DNA of 64,000 nt from an uncultured Formosa sp. (GCF_947500765.1 NZ_CANMTH010000004.1:186001-250000), one strand, 5' to 3'. Positions 18,191-28,427 are shown, counted from the stretch's first letter. Notes: generated from the sequence alone by a model not told the origin. A program made the numbers and translations.

Positions 18191-19441
18191 CTACTCGAAA
18201 CGCATCGCTTTTACAGGAGAAATTTTAGTGATAATATAAGATGGCACTAAAAGCATTACTAAACACAATACAAATGTCCCTACATTAAGTGCAATAATAT
18301 AATTAAGGTTGATGTAAACAGGTGCTTCTGTTACATAATAAATACTTGGATCTAAAGGGAAAAGTTTTAAATATTTCTGTGCAAACAATAATCCTAAACC
18401 AATGATATTACCCCAGAATAAACCTAAAATAATTAAGTAAGACGCATTAAACAAAAATAGTTTTCTAATACTCCAATTATTACTTCCTAAAGCTTTTAAA
18501 ACACCAATCATTTGTGTGCGCTCTAAAATAAGAACCAGTAAAGCCGTAATCATATTAATACCTGCAACCAAAATCATGATCCCAATAATGGCATAAATAT
18601 TATTATCGAAAATCTTAATCCACTCGAAAATAGAATAGAATTTATCTACTATAGTTTGCGTATTTAAGGTTGGAGGCGTGTTTTTATAGACTTCCGTACC
18701 AATTTCCTGAACACGATCAAAATCATCTATAAACACTTCAAAATTTCCAATTTGGGTATTGTCCCATTTATTTAAACGTTGAACATGTCTAATATCTCCA
18801 ATAATATAAGACGCATCAAATTCTTGAAAGCCCGAATTATAAATTCCTACAATGGTATATGTAATAATACTTGGTGGTTTATTGGTATCGTCTTTAATAA
18901 AATAGGTATTGAATTTATCGCCTAATTTAAACCCCATTTTATTTGCAATAAACTGCGACATTAATACGTCCTCATTTCTGTCTTTTGTATAATCAGGGAG
19001 TCTGCCTGCTATTAAAAAGTCTTTAAAATATTTCCAAGTAAAATCTTTACCAACACCTTTTAAAATAACTCCTTCAAAGTCTGTTGCTGTTCTAATCACA
19101 CCAAATTTTGTCGCTACGGCTTGAATGTGATTAATACCATCTATACTATTAAACTCTGGATAAAAATCTTGTTGGGTAGAAATAGGAACAACACTCTCTT
19201 GAGAATTGTTACTATCGAAGTTAGAAATTATAATATGGCCGTTAAAAGCAACAACCTTGTCCCTGATTTTTTGCTGTAAACCAATTCCAGTTGCAATAGC
19301 AATCATCATCACCACAATACCAATTGCAATTGCTGCGATTCCAATTTTTATTATTGGTGCCGAAACACTACTTTTATACGCTTTACTGCCTATTATGCGC
19401 TTAGCTAAAAAATATTCGTAATTCAAATTATTGGTATGCAT
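18191..19441 (-). CDS. LolC/LolE-type ABC transporter permease
   Basis: A 416-residue inner-membrane protein. One N-terminal helix (about 27-50) precedes a large periplasmic MacB_PCD-like domain (about 55-270). A C-terminal FtsX domain with three helices follows, with MIGVLKALGSNNWSIRKLF in its cytosolic loop. The layout fits lipoprotein-releasing LolC/E permeases, which hand lipoproteins from the inner membrane to LolA. The ATPase partner is not adjacent. Its ATG lies in the palindrome ATGCAT shared with the divergent NamZ-like gene, so the promoter must be inside that gene or very short. Confidence 0.88.
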   Translation of the reverse strand: MHTNNLNYEYFLAKRIIGSKAYKSSVSAPIIKIGIAAIAIGIVVMMIAIATGIGLQQKIRDKVVAFNGHIIISNFDSNNSQESVVPISTQQDFYPEFNSIDGINHIQAVATKFGVIRTATDFEGVILKGVGKDFTWKYFKDFLIAGRLPDYTKDRNEDVLMSQFIANKMGFKLGDKFNTYFIKDDTNKPPSIITYTIVGIYNSGFQEFDASYIIGDIRHVQRLNKWDNTQIGNFEVFIDDFDRVQEIGTEVYKNTPPTLNTQTIVDKFYSIFEWIKIFDNNIYAIIGIMILVAGINMITALLVLILERTQMIGVLKALGSNNWSIRKLFLFNASYLIILGLFWGNIIGLGLLFAQKYLKLFPLDPSIYYVTEAPVYINLNYIIALNVGTFVLCLVMLLVPSYIITKISPVKAMRFE

Positions 19442-20659
19442 TTAAATGTCCTCAAAAATACAGTTTTATTATCGGTTTTCATCATGATTTCTTTTGGTTG
19501 TCGTGCAATCCCTTCTACCGGAAATCTAAATCAAGAAAATTTAGTCATTAAAAATGACAGTACAATTATTATTGGAGCTAATAGAACCGAGGCTTACCTT
19601 CCGCTTTTAGAAGGGAAAAAGATTGGTATTGTAGCGAATCAGACTTCCGTTATTTTTAAAGCTGATAACTCGCATACGCATTTGGTAGATTCACTTTTAC
19701 AATTAGATGTTAATGTAACCAAAGTCTTTTCTCCAGAACATGGTTTTCGTGGCACTGCAGATGCTGGCGAAGTTGTTAAAGATGGTATTGATGCCAAAAC
19801 AAAATTGCCTATAGTTTCGCTTTATGGTTCTAACAAAAAACCTACAGCAGAACAGCTTAAAAATATAGACCTATTAATATTCGATATTCAAGATGTTGGT
19901 GCTCGTTTTTACACTTATATTTCAACCTTACATTATATTATGGAGGCAGCAGCAGAACAAAATATTCCTGTTTTAATTTTAGATCGTCCAAATCCAAACG
20001 GTCGTTATATTGATGGCCCTATTTTAGAAATGGAATACAAAAGTTTTGTTGGAATGCATCCTGTGCCAATTGTTCATGGAATGACCATTGGTGAATATGC
20101 ACAAATGATAAACGGACAAAAATGGTTAAAAGATAGTGTACAATGTAACTTAACTGTAATTGAAATGAAAGGTTACACTCACGATGCTTTATATCATTTA
20201 CCTATAAAACCATCTCCTAATTTACCAAACGATCAATCTATAAACTTATATCCGAGTTTATGTTTTTTTGAAGGGACAAATGTTAATGCTGGTCGTGGAA
20301 CGGACACACAATTTCAAGTATATGGATCTCCATTTTTAAAAAATCAGACTTTTAGTTATACACCTAAACCAAATTCTGGAGCCAAACACCCGAAGCACGA
20401 AGGTAAAGTTTGTTATGGAGTAGATTTAACTGAAGAAAAACAACTCCAACAGATTAATTTAGCTTATATAATAAAAGCCTATCAAGCAACTGAAAATAAA
20501 ACAGAATTTTTCAATTCATTTTTCACAAAACTAGCAGGTTCTAAAAAACTTCAGAAACAAATTGAAGGTAATTTAAGCGTCACTGAAATTAAACAATCTT
20601 GGAAAACTGGATTAGACACCTACAAGAAAATGCGTAAACATTACGTATTGTATAAATAA
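19436..20659 (+). CDS. NamZ-like exo-beta-N-acetylmuramidase (DUF1343, GH171), lipoprotein
   Basis: A 407-residue protein that should remove terminal N-acetylmuramic acid from peptidoglycan fragments. A lipoprotein signal (lipobox ISFGC, Cys22) supports the chosen ATG. The catalytic domain shows TKVFSPEHGFRGTADAGE (about 96-112), LIFDIQDVGARFYTY and LDRPNPNGR, all conserved in DUF1343. Lipidation places it at the envelope facing the periplasm, where cell-wall recycling would occur. It is divergent from the LolC/E gene with overlapping start codons. Confidence 0.9.
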   Translation: MHLNVLKNTVLLSVFIMISFGCRAIPSTGNLNQENLVIKNDSTIIIGANRTEAYLPLLEGKKIGIVANQTSVIFKADNSHTHLVDSLLQLDVNVTKVFSPEHGFRGTADAGEVVKDGIDAKTKLPIVSLYGSNKKPTAEQLKNIDLLIFDIQDVGARFYTYISTLHYIMEAAAEQNIPVLILDRPNPNGRYIDGPILEMEYKSFVGMHPVPIVHGMTIGEYAQMINGQKWLKDSVQCNLTVIEMKGYTHDALYHLPIKPSPNLPNDQSINLYPSLCFFEGTNVNAGRGTDTQFQVYGSPFLKNQTFSYTPKPNSGAKHPKHEGKVCYGVDLTEEKQLQQINLAYIIKAYQATENKTEFFNSFFTKLAGSKKLQKQIEGNLSVTEIKQSWKTGLDTYKKMRKHYVLYK

Positions 20660-20757
20660 TTTAAATGCTATAAAATACTACTATTAATATTTCCAGAATT
20701 AATATGGATATAATTAAAATACTAACATATTATAAGCTCATACTAAAAGAAAGTAGT

Positions 20758-21660
20758 TTATATATCTTTATTGTAGTTAGAAGATATTAAACTCATCATC
20801 TTTTTCTTATCCCATAATAATACTTTAGGCTCCCAAATAGCTATATTTTCTGTGTCTTGCAACATAGTATAAGATGCTAAGTACAGAAACGAACGTAAAT
20901 TAATATTTGCGTTCTCTATTTCTGAAGCTTTAATTTTATTCAGTTTTCTAAGGGCTTTTTTAGGTTCTTTTAGAAGAATTAACTTTTGGATGTCTAACAA
21001 TTTTACCCTTTGGTTTAGCGCAGATTTATTTTCTAAACTTTCTTTTTTTAAATACTCAATAGCTTCATCTAAATATATCGAAGCTAAACCGACTAATTCT
21101 GGTCGTATAATAGAGCTTGCAAAAAACGCAAAATCCATATATTTAGCTGATAAATAAAATGATGAATAAAAATCTTTATGCGCTTTATAATTTTGTATTT
21201 CAGATTTCAAAAAAGACGTATCTATACTATACTTATAGATAAAAACAGACAGATTTAAAAGATAATTGTTATTGGATACATTTAAGATATTACCATTTGC
21301 ATCCATAATCTTTAGGCCGTCATCATTAAACGTATTAATATAATTAACAGATCTTTTATCTATTTTATCATAAAGTCTAGAATAATTATCCTCACTAAGT
21401 ACTACAGGAACAAAATGCTCCCACATTAAACTATCTATAATGGGTTCAGAAAAGATATTCTCTAGATATACATCATGTTGGTTTCCATTGTTTATAGATG
21501 CAGCAATGCCATTATTATATGCATCTTCCCAAACTACGACTAATAATTTATTTTGAGTTAAAGCCAAGCGTTCTGCTACTTCCAAATTTGTCATCCATTC
21601 TTGAGCAGAACTAATGCTAAACGAAAAACTTAATAAAATAAAGAATAAAAATCTGTTCAT
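20758..21660 (-). CDS. Secreted protein of unknown function (thioredoxin-like N-terminal part, no CxxC)
   Basis: A 300-residue protein with a signal peptide (1-19, ending ISSAQ). Residues about 22-135 look like a thioredoxin-type fold (NKLLVVVWEDAYNN, ending GLKIMDANGNIL), but the usual CxxC is absent, so disulfide chemistry is unlikely. The second half is helical, perhaps TPR-like (KLILLKEPKKALRKLNKIK). It starts 3 nt after the YkgJ-type gene ends, so the two form an operon. I do not recognise the family. Confidence 0.75.
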   Translation of the reverse strand: MNRFLFFILLSFSFSISSAQEWMTNLEVAERLALTQNKLLVVVWEDAYNNGIAASINNGNQHDVYLENIFSEPIIDSLMWEHFVPVVLSEDNYSRLYDKIDKRSVNYINTFNDDGLKIMDANGNILNVSNNNYLLNLSVFIYKYSIDTSFLKSEIQNYKAHKDFYSSFYLSAKYMDFAFFASSIIRPELVGLASIYLDEAIEYLKKESLENKSALNQRVKLLDIQKLILLKEPKKALRKLNKIKASEIENANINLRSFLYLASYTMLQDTENIAIWEPKVLLWDKKKMMSLISSNYNKDI

Positions 21661-21663
21661 AGG

Positions 21664-22155
21664 CTATTTAATACGTTTTTTCATTTCTTCTACTATATTA
21701 AAAGCGGCAGGACAAATAGCAACATTTTTTAAAGTAAGATTAGAAATTTGTTGAAACTTTTTTCTATCGGTATGCGGAAATTCTCGACAAGCTTTTGGTC
21801 TAACCTCATAAATAGAACAATAATTATCGGTACCTAAAAATGTACATGGCACACTTTGTAATACATAATCGTTATCTTCGTCTATACGTAAAAACTGCTC
21901 AATAAAACGCTGTGGTTTCATCTTAAAATGCTTAGAAATACGCTCCACATCTTTATCTGTAAACAACGGCCCTGTCGTTTTACAACAATTTGCACATTCT
22001 AAACAATCTGTACGTTTAAATTCGGTATCATGCAATTCTTGCATAATATAGTCTAATTGCTTTGGCGGTTTCTTTTTTAATTTTTTAAAAAAGTTAGTAT
22101 TCTCGTTATGCTTATCTTTGGCCTCTTTAGGCAGATTTTTTAAAATATCTTGCAT
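21664..22155 (-). CDS. YkgJ-type cysteine-cluster (CxxCxxCC) protein
   Basis: A 163-residue cytosolic protein with the zinc- or iron-binding pattern CLECANCC (about residues 57-64) and later conserved cysteines in VPCTFL, YCSIYEVRPKACREFP and AICPAAF. Such YkgJ-family proteins are thought to bind a metal, but their role is unsettled. First gene of a two-gene operon with a secreted thioredoxin-like protein, and divergent from a methyltransferase. Confidence 0.88.
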   Translation of the reverse strand: MQDILKNLPKEAKDKHNENTNFFKKLKKKPPKQLDYIMQELHDTEFKRTDCLECANCCKTTGPLFTDKDVERISKHFKMKPQRFIEQFLRIDEDNDYVLQSVPCTFLGTDNYCSIYEVRPKACREFPHTDRKKFQQISNLTLKNVAICPAAFNIVEEMKKRIK

Positions 22156-22224
22156 TTAACAAAAATACAATTTAATTAAAATAAATCATTTTTTAGACCA
22201 CGAATAAAATCGACGCCATTTATT

Positions 22225-22941
22225 ATGAAAGACCTTTTAGGACAAGCACTTTTAGATTACCAAAACGGTAATTACACCGAAGATATAATAACCTCAACCA
22301 ATATTTCGGACGAAGACACTCTCCCTATTCCTTATTTATTTCGAGAATATAAAGACATGCCTAAACTAGAACAAAAGGCTTTAAAGCTAGCTAAAGGTCA
22401 TGTTTTAGATGTTGGTTGTGGTGCTGGAGGACATAGTTTATATCTTCAAGAGAAAGGATTTACTCTTAAATCTATTGATATTTCTGAAGGCGCTATTTCG
22501 GTGTGTAAAAGTCGTGGTTTAAATCACGTAAAGGTTGCTTCTATTTTAGATGAAACCGAACAATTTGATACTGTTTTACTATTAATGAATGGTACAGGAA
22601 TTTTTCAGAAATTAAGTTATGTAACGAAATATTTATCGCATTTAAAATCACTTTTAAAACCCAACGGACAAATTTTAATAGATTCTTCAGACATTCAATA
22701 TATGTATGAAGATGAAGACGGTGGATTCTGGATTGACACCAATGCCAATTACTATGGCGAGCTTCATTACTATTTAAGTTATAAAGGAAAAAAAGAAGAA
22801 CCTTTAACTTGGTTGTATTTAGATTTTGAAACCTTAAAAACAGCCTGCCTTACTGTAGGTTTAAATTGTGAAAACATACAAGAAGGCGACCATTTTGACT
22901 ATCTAGCAAAGCTAACCGTTAGCGAACAGAAAAACCTTTAG
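22225..22941 (+). CDS. Class I SAM-dependent methyltransferase
   Basis: A 238-residue protein with the Rossmann motif I HVLDVGCGAGGHSLYLQEKG (about 59-78), an acidic motif at KSIDISEGA and motif post-I DTVLLLMNGTGIFQ. The substrate cannot be predicted. Its last 23 nt overlap the 3' end of the convergent DUF2059 gene, so the two mRNAs would be complementary at their ends. Confidence 0.88.
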   Translation: MKDLLGQALLDYQNGNYTEDIITSTNISDEDTLPIPYLFREYKDMPKLEQKALKLAKGHVLDVGCGAGGHSLYLQEKGFTLKSIDISEGAISVCKSRGLNHVKVASILDETEQFDTVLLLMNGTGIFQKLSYVTKYLSHLKSLLKPNGQILIDSSDIQYMYEDEDGGFWIDTNANYYGELHYYLSYKGKKEEPLTWLYLDFETLKTACLTVGLNCENIQEGDHFDYLAKLTVSEQKNL

Positions 22942-23452
22942 CTTCTAATTTTTCGTTCACAGATTTATACATATCGCCACACCAGAAATCTGAAATGACT
23001 TGCATTTTTTCTTTCATACCGGATTGAGAATTAACTATCTTCTTTCCTGTTGTTGTTTTATAAAACGTATCGATTTGTTTTTTATCCTTTTTAGTCAAGG
23101 CATTCGGATTATTAATCATCGTTTGCCCAGCATGAGAGTTGTATAATGCATTCATACTTTGAATATCTTCAAGCGTGAAGAAATCTGAATACGCAGAAAC
23201 TAATCTGCTATTTACAGCTTGCATAGCTTCTGGCTTCACTGTTTTTAATTCAGCCCAAGTTTCTTCAGGGATATCTAATTTAGCATATTGATCTTGCATT
23301 TGTTTGAAACAAGATTCGTAAATAGTTTCGTAATACGCATAGGTTCCATTGCTTTTAAGGCATTGTGCTGCGGCTTCTGAATAGGTGTTTGTTTGTGAAA
23401 AAACAGAGATAGAACACAATAAGCTAATACAAAAAGATAGCATTAATTTCAT
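22919..23452 (-). CDS. DUF2059-like secreted protein
   Basis: A 177-residue protein with a signal peptide (1-19). The core pattern (FTLEDIQSMNALYNSHAGQT, then IDTFYKTTTGKKIV) resembles DUF2059, a helical periplasmic family of unknown function. The start is the ATG preceding a clear signal sequence. It is convergent with and overlaps the methyltransferase gene. Confidence 0.75.
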   Translation of the reverse strand: MKLMLSFCISLLCSISVFSQTNTYSEAAAQCLKSNGTYAYYETIYESCFKQMQDQYAKLDIPEETWAELKTVKPEAMQAVNSRLVSAYSDFFTLEDIQSMNALYNSHAGQTMINNPNALTKKDKKQIDTFYKTTTGKKIVNSQSGMKEKMQVISDFWCGDMYKSVNEKLEAKGFSVR

Positions 23453-23560
23453 AGGGATAGCATTTAATTAGGGTTAGTTTTTTAACGAATTAAATATACT
23501 AAAAAACCACAAACCTGACTTTTAAATTAGAGTGATAAAGTCTTTATAATGTAAAAACAA

Positions 23561-23586
23561 AAAAAGCATCCAAAAGGATGCTTTTT
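23561..23586 (-). terminator. Rho-independent terminator after the barrel gene
   Basis: A perfect 11-bp stem, AAAAAGCATCC (23561-23571) with GGATGCTTTTT (23576-23586), has an AAAA loop. It lies 24 nt beyond the stop of the gene at 23610 and should end the TPR-barrel transcript. The symmetric A and T runs would allow both directions. Confidence 0.85.
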
Positions 23587-23609
23587 GTTAAACGTATTTT
23601 ATTTTCTTT

Positions 23610-25355
23610 TTAAAAGTCGAATTTATAAGTTGCTCCTCCTAACACCTGAAAGCCCTGAACATTATAATTACTCCAACGCTCGTAACTATCTCCTGCAACA
23701 TTATTCAGGTTTAAAAACACTGTAAATCTATTACTAAAATTATAACCTGCATTAAAATTAATATCTACATAACCATCTAAGCTAATAACGGCATCTGGAG
23801 TTACAACATTATCTCCTGTTAGTACATTTAAATCTTTACGTTCGCCTACGTAGAAAATTTTCGCCCCCGCAAACCAACTATCATCAGACATATAATCTCC
23901 GAAAACAGATGCTTTTATATTTGGTAAATTCCAGGCTTCTTCTTCAAACTGTGTGTTGTAATTCATATACTCTGCACGTAGTCCCATTTTTAAGTTTCTA
24001 TTCATCTCGACATTTACTTCAACCAATGCTTGAATGGTTTTAATATTATCATAAACTACCATAAATGAATTTCCGTATTTAAAAGAAGAAACAGCACTAG
24101 TCATAGTTGTTCCGCTTGCGGCAAATGTATTTTTTCTAAATAAAGCCTTATCATTTTCAGAAGTATATCCTAATTTAACATTATAACCAATATCGTTTGT
24201 AAATTTTCCTAACATACCGGCATAGGCATTAAAACTATTATCTGTAGGTTTTACATTAATGGTAGGTGATAAGAACTGATTAGACTGAGTAAAATCACGA
24301 TATGTATTCTGAATAACATCTCCTGTTAAACCACCATAAGCAATAACAACATCGTCTACAATTCTAAAAGATCCTGTAATATTTGGAAACACATATAGGT
24401 TGCTCTCTGTATCATTCATTCCAAGCATATAATATGCAGAAGCCCCTATATTTAAAGTTAAGTTGTCGCGACGTAATTGATAAGATGGTGACACTCCAAA
24501 TAATAAGTTTCCATATTCTGCTGCGGCATTAGGAAAAACATATGCTTCCCCAGCATGACCTTTTAAATATTCCAGTCTTACATCGGTTGTAATTTCTTCA
24601 TCCATTATAGGCAAATCTACTTTCCCTTTAAATTTTAAAAGACTTTCTCCTGATTCAAATTCATCGTAAAAACGTCTTAATGTTAAACTACCTGATTTAA
24701 CATAGGTATAATCAAAAGCGACATCTCCAATGGCATATAAATCATAAAAATTATGACTTACTGATATATTATCGTTTGTGGCATTTTCATAACGATTTTC
24801 TACACCATACCAATTGTATTTCTGACGTTCTAAACCTCCTTTAATACTCCACGTAATATCTCTTTGTCGTTTAATGTATTCTAATTCAACGTTTGTATTT
24901 GTAAATGAATTATCTAGAACCTTATCTTCTATACCTCCATTAGACATCTCTTGCGTTATTCTAGCTCCAAAAGATCCTATACGATTAAATTCTTTAGTGA
25001 CATATAATTCTGAGATTAAATCTCCGTAAGATCCATAACCTAGTGTAAAATAGTTTTCATAAAATAATTCTGGTTTTTCACGTTCTACCATAGCTGCTTT
25101 ACCTTTTGTAGGAATAAAAGTTGAAGCCACAGGAACCGAAAGAATATCATAATCTACAGTCTTTTTTGTTGTTGTAGCATTATCGTCTAAAGTAGGAGTT
25201 GTTTTTATTTTAAATGCATCTGAAATAGTTGGGGTGTATGGTTTAACCACATTAATAACATCTGTTTTAATAGTGTCTTTTTCCTGCGAATACATAAAAG
25301 TAACACTAAAGAGAAGTATAAAAGATGTTAATATATATTGAAATGTCTTATACAT
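23610..25355 (-). CDS. Outer-membrane beta-barrel protein, partner of the giant TPR protein
   Basis: A 581-residue protein with a signal peptide (1-24, ending TFMYSQ) and then a proline/threonine-rich segment (VNVVKPYTPTISDAFKIK-like, about 33-60). A barrel of alternating amphipathic strands runs to a terminal aromatic (ATYKFDF). There is no TonB plug. It is often annotated as a TonB-dependent receptor in Flavobacteriia, but without plug or TonB box that is doubtful. It lies 24 nt downstream of the TPR gene in the same operon. Confidence 0.8.
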   Translation of the reverse strand: MYKTFQYILTSFILLFSVTFMYSQEKDTIKTDVINVVKPYTPTISDAFKIKTTPTLDDNATTTKKTVDYDILSVPVASTFIPTKGKAAMVEREKPELFYENYFTLGYGSYGDLISELYVTKEFNRIGSFGARITQEMSNGGIEDKVLDNSFTNTNVELEYIKRQRDITWSIKGGLERQKYNWYGVENRYENATNDNISVSHNFYDLYAIGDVAFDYTYVKSGSLTLRRFYDEFESGESLLKFKGKVDLPIMDEEITTDVRLEYLKGHAGEAYVFPNAAAEYGNLLFGVSPSYQLRRDNLTLNIGASAYYMLGMNDTESNLYVFPNITGSFRIVDDVVIAYGGLTGDVIQNTYRDFTQSNQFLSPTINVKPTDNSFNAYAGMLGKFTNDIGYNVKLGYTSENDKALFRKNTFAASGTTMTSAVSSFKYGNSFMVVYDNIKTIQALVEVNVEMNRNLKMGLRAEYMNYNTQFEEEAWNLPNIKASVFGDYMSDDSWFAGAKIFYVGERKDLNVLTGDNVVTPDAVISLDGYVDINFNAGYNFSNRFTVFLNLNNVAGDSYERWSNYNVQGFQVLGGATYKFDF

Positions 25356-25379
25356 GATATAAGTAGATTTATTACAAGT

Positions 25380-28300
25380 TTAATTTTGGGTTTGTACTGA
25401 AGAATTGGTTTTAGCCTGTTCTTTCTTAATTTCTGTAAGCTGCTTATTCGCTTCGGAATAAACATCGTTATACGTTTTGAAATTTTCAATTACACTTTCA
25501 AGGATATAAGTTGCTTGAAAGGCATCTCCTAATTCTTTATAATTCATGGCCATTACAATTAAGCCTTTTGCACTAAAATATTTATAGCTTGAATAATCTT
25601 TTGCTAAACGCTGAACAGCAACATTAGAACCTTCATAATCTCCGTCTTGATGTTTAAAATAGGCGTTATAAAATAAAGCTTCTGCTGCAGTTTCTCCTGT
25701 TGCTACTTTACTTACTTCTTCGTAGGCTTCTTTTGCAATCTCTAGATCGTTAGAGTTAAATGCAGATCTTGCTATAATAATATGAGCATCGCTCTTAATT
25801 TTATTATCAATGGTTTTATTTTCTAAAACTTTATTAGCATAACTCACTGCACTTTTATATTTACTTAACTGATAATTTGCTTTCATTAAATTAGATTGTG
25901 CAAAAATTACATTCTGAGGGAAAGCGGCTTCTGCCTCTAAACGCTCTAACACAGGAATAGCATCTATCCAACTCTTTCCATCAAGATAACTTTGAGATAA
26001 ATGCATTAATGCTTCCTCAGTAAACTCACTTCTTGGTGCATCTGCAACATACTTATAATGTGGTGCTGCATTTGCTTTCAATCCTTTTTTATAATACAAT
26101 TGTGCTAAATAAAAGTGTGCTTCTCTGGCATGTAAGCCTTTTTTAAACTGATTTAAATATCCGTTAAATTGTTTTATTGCCTCATCTGTATTGTTATCTA
26201 AATATTTTTTCTCGGCAGCTTCATACGTAGAGTTATCTAAATCGGCATCTGTAACACTTACATAATCTAAGGTTTTTACCCAAGTCGCATAGGTATCTAC
26301 TTTACCCAGATCTATATAAATTAAACGCGATGTAGCTACTGCTTGAATCGCTTCTGGTGTGCCTGGATAATTTGTAGCAACGGTTTCAAAACGGGCTAAC
26401 GCACCTTCATTTTTATTATCATTGTAGAAAATTAATCCTTCACGAAGCATAGCCTTAGGTGTTAACGAGCTCATTCTATATTCTGTACTCAACCTATTAT
26501 ACATACTTACTGCTTTATCGTTCTGATTTAATTTTGTGTATGAATTTCCTAATTCATACATCGCATCGTCTCGCAATTTAGATTTAGGATAAGCATCTAG
26601 AAAATGCTCTAATTCTGAAATTTTTGTTTTAGAATTCCCAACATAACCATAACTAATCGCTTTTTGAAACGCAGCATAGTCCGATTCTATTTGATCTAAT
26701 TTAATAGCCGAATCATACGCCTTAATTGCACTATCATAATTACTAGAAACAAAATAACTATCTCCTAAACGTAAATAGGCATCATTTAATTTCACCTGAT
26801 CTTCGTTATAATTTTGAGTAAAAGTTCTAAAATGTTCTGTAGCTTGAGTATATGCTTTTTCTTTAAAATAGGCGTAGCCTAAATTATAATCGACTTCTTT
26901 ACTTTCCTCGTTAGTAGTTACAGAAAACTGTAAGAATGTTTTAAAATCTAAAATAGCATCGTTATAATTATTTAAATTATAATTACTTTCTCCTTTCCAA
27001 AAATTAGCACGAGCAGTGTATTCTGGATTTACTTGCTCTTTTAAAGCAAGATCGAAAAAGTCTGATGCTTCTTTATATTTTTCGTCTCTTAACAACTCTA
27101 ATCCTCTATAAAAAGCTACTTTTTGGTAAGCTTCTTTACTTGCCACATCTTTTTTACTTTCTAATATTTTTAAAGCTTCTGTGTAATTTTTAGATGTAAT
27201 ATAAGAATCGACTAACAAACCTTCTATTTCTGCACGATGAGCCGTTTCTGGATAAGCAGTTAAATATCCTGATAAAACAGAGGGAACAGACTCGTATGGA
27301 TTTCCTGTTTCGTAACTAATTTTAGCATAATTATAAGTTGCGTCTTCTTTAATTTTTGGAACAAAATCCATTTGTGAAGCATTTCTAAAAGCATTTAAAG
27401 CTTCTGTTTTTTTACCCAAACGAATATAACTTTCGCCTAAATGATAATATGCATTTTGTGCAACACTATTTGCTCCACTAATTATTTTACTAAACTCGGA
27501 AATGGCACTTTCATAGTCAGCTTGTTTATAGTAGGCATATCCTAATAGATAATAATCGGTGTTACTCCACTTTCCTCTTTTACCTTCATATAATGTTAAA
27601 TACGGTATCGCTTCACTGTAATTTCCTAAGTTGAAATAGCTTTCTCCAACTATTTTATTTAATTCAGATTCTTCTTCTCTGCTACTATACGGTATTTGTT
27701 CTTTAGCTAAGGCTATAGCTTGCTGAAAATTTCCTAATTTAAAATTTAAATCGGCCTTATAATAAGACATTTTTTCTCTGTATTTCTCTTGGTCTTTTAC
27801 CTGATCAAAATACTGGTTTGCTTCCTTAACATCGTCGCTATCGTATGCCATATAACCAATATAATATTTGGCTTGCGCACCGTAAGTACTGGAGTTTTCT
27901 ACTTTTGCTAAATACTTTCTTGCGTTATTATAATTTTTAGTTACAAAAGCAGTGTAACCTTTATTAAAATTATATCTATCTTTTTCAAGTACTGTTAGTG
28001 CACGCTCGTCTACACGGTCGTACCATTTTTTAGCACGCGCATACTTTCCGCCTTTAAAATAGAAATCTGCAACATCTATATAGGCAGAATTTCGTTTCGG
28101 ACTAGTAGGATATTCAGACACAAATTCTTCAACCAAATCGTCTGCTTTAATTTGATTTAATCGAATAGCAGCACTCGCAATGTAATATGCACATTCCGAT
28201 TTCATGACCTCTTCATTGGTTTTCTTTTGTATACTTGTAAATATATTCTGAGCCGCTAAATACTGTTTACTATTATATAAAGACAGTGCTTTTAAATAAT

Positions 28301-28397
28301 CTGCCTGATCGTTTGTATAAATTGCTGTTTGCTGTGCCAGCATATGACCGCTCACAACAATTGCTAATAAAAATAATACAATTTTACTTCTAGTCAT
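25380..28397 (-). CDS. Large secreted tetratricopeptide-repeat protein
   Basis: A 1005-residue protein with a signal peptide (1-21, ending HMLAQ) and TPR-type helical repeats along nearly the whole length. Examples are DYYLLGYAYYKQADYESAIS, YYHLGESYIRLGKKTEAL and ARANFWKGESNYNLNNYNDA. The organisation recalls BamD/YbgF-type periplasmic scaffolds but is much longer. Transcription would start near 28413 from TATCTTTG. It forms an operon with the barrel protein downstream and faces ftsE on the other strand; a joint envelope-assembly role is inference. Confidence 0.88.
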   Translation of the reverse strand: MTRSKIVLFLLAIVVSGHMLAQQTAIYTNDQADYLKALSLYNSKQYLAAQNIFTSIQKKTNEEVMKSECAYYIASAAIRLNQIKADDLVEEFVSEYPTSPKRNSAYIDVADFYFKGGKYARAKKWYDRVDERALTVLEKDRYNFNKGYTAFVTKNYNNARKYLAKVENSSTYGAQAKYYIGYMAYDSDDVKEANQYFDQVKDQEKYREKMSYYKADLNFKLGNFQQAIALAKEQIPYSSREEESELNKIVGESYFNLGNYSEAIPYLTLYEGKRGKWSNTDYYLLGYAYYKQADYESAISEFSKIISGANSVAQNAYYHLGESYIRLGKKTEALNAFRNASQMDFVPKIKEDATYNYAKISYETGNPYESVPSVLSGYLTAYPETAHRAEIEGLLVDSYITSKNYTEALKILESKKDVASKEAYQKVAFYRGLELLRDEKYKEASDFFDLALKEQVNPEYTARANFWKGESNYNLNNYNDAILDFKTFLQFSVTTNEESKEVDYNLGYAYFKEKAYTQATEHFRTFTQNYNEDQVKLNDAYLRLGDSYFVSSNYDSAIKAYDSAIKLDQIESDYAAFQKAISYGYVGNSKTKISELEHFLDAYPKSKLRDDAMYELGNSYTKLNQNDKAVSMYNRLSTEYRMSSLTPKAMLREGLIFYNDNKNEGALARFETVATNYPGTPEAIQAVATSRLIYIDLGKVDTYATWVKTLDYVSVTDADLDNSTYEAAEKKYLDNNTDEAIKQFNGYLNQFKKGLHAREAHFYLAQLYYKKGLKANAAPHYKYVADAPRSEFTEEALMHLSQSYLDGKSWIDAIPVLERLEAEAAFPQNVIFAQSNLMKANYQLSKYKSAVSYANKVLENKTIDNKIKSDAHIIIARSAFNSNDLEIAKEAYEEVSKVATGETAAEALFYNAYFKHQDGDYEGSNVAVQRLAKDYSSYKYFSAKGLIVMAMNYKELGDAFQATYILESVIENFKTYNDVYSEANKQLTEIKKEQAKTNSSVQTQN

Positions 28398-28419
28398 TAA
28401 CCTTAAGTTTTATTTAAAT

Positions 28420-28427
28420 CAAAGATA
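28420..28427 (-). promoter_or_regulatory. -7 element of the TPR-barrel operon
   Basis: On the minus strand TATCTTTG matches TAnnTTTG, 22 nt before the TPR start codon. The -33 region is weak. It lies in the 184-nt divergent spacer shared with ftsE, where TACATTTA at about 28548 is a near-match in the other direction. Confidence 0.5.
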
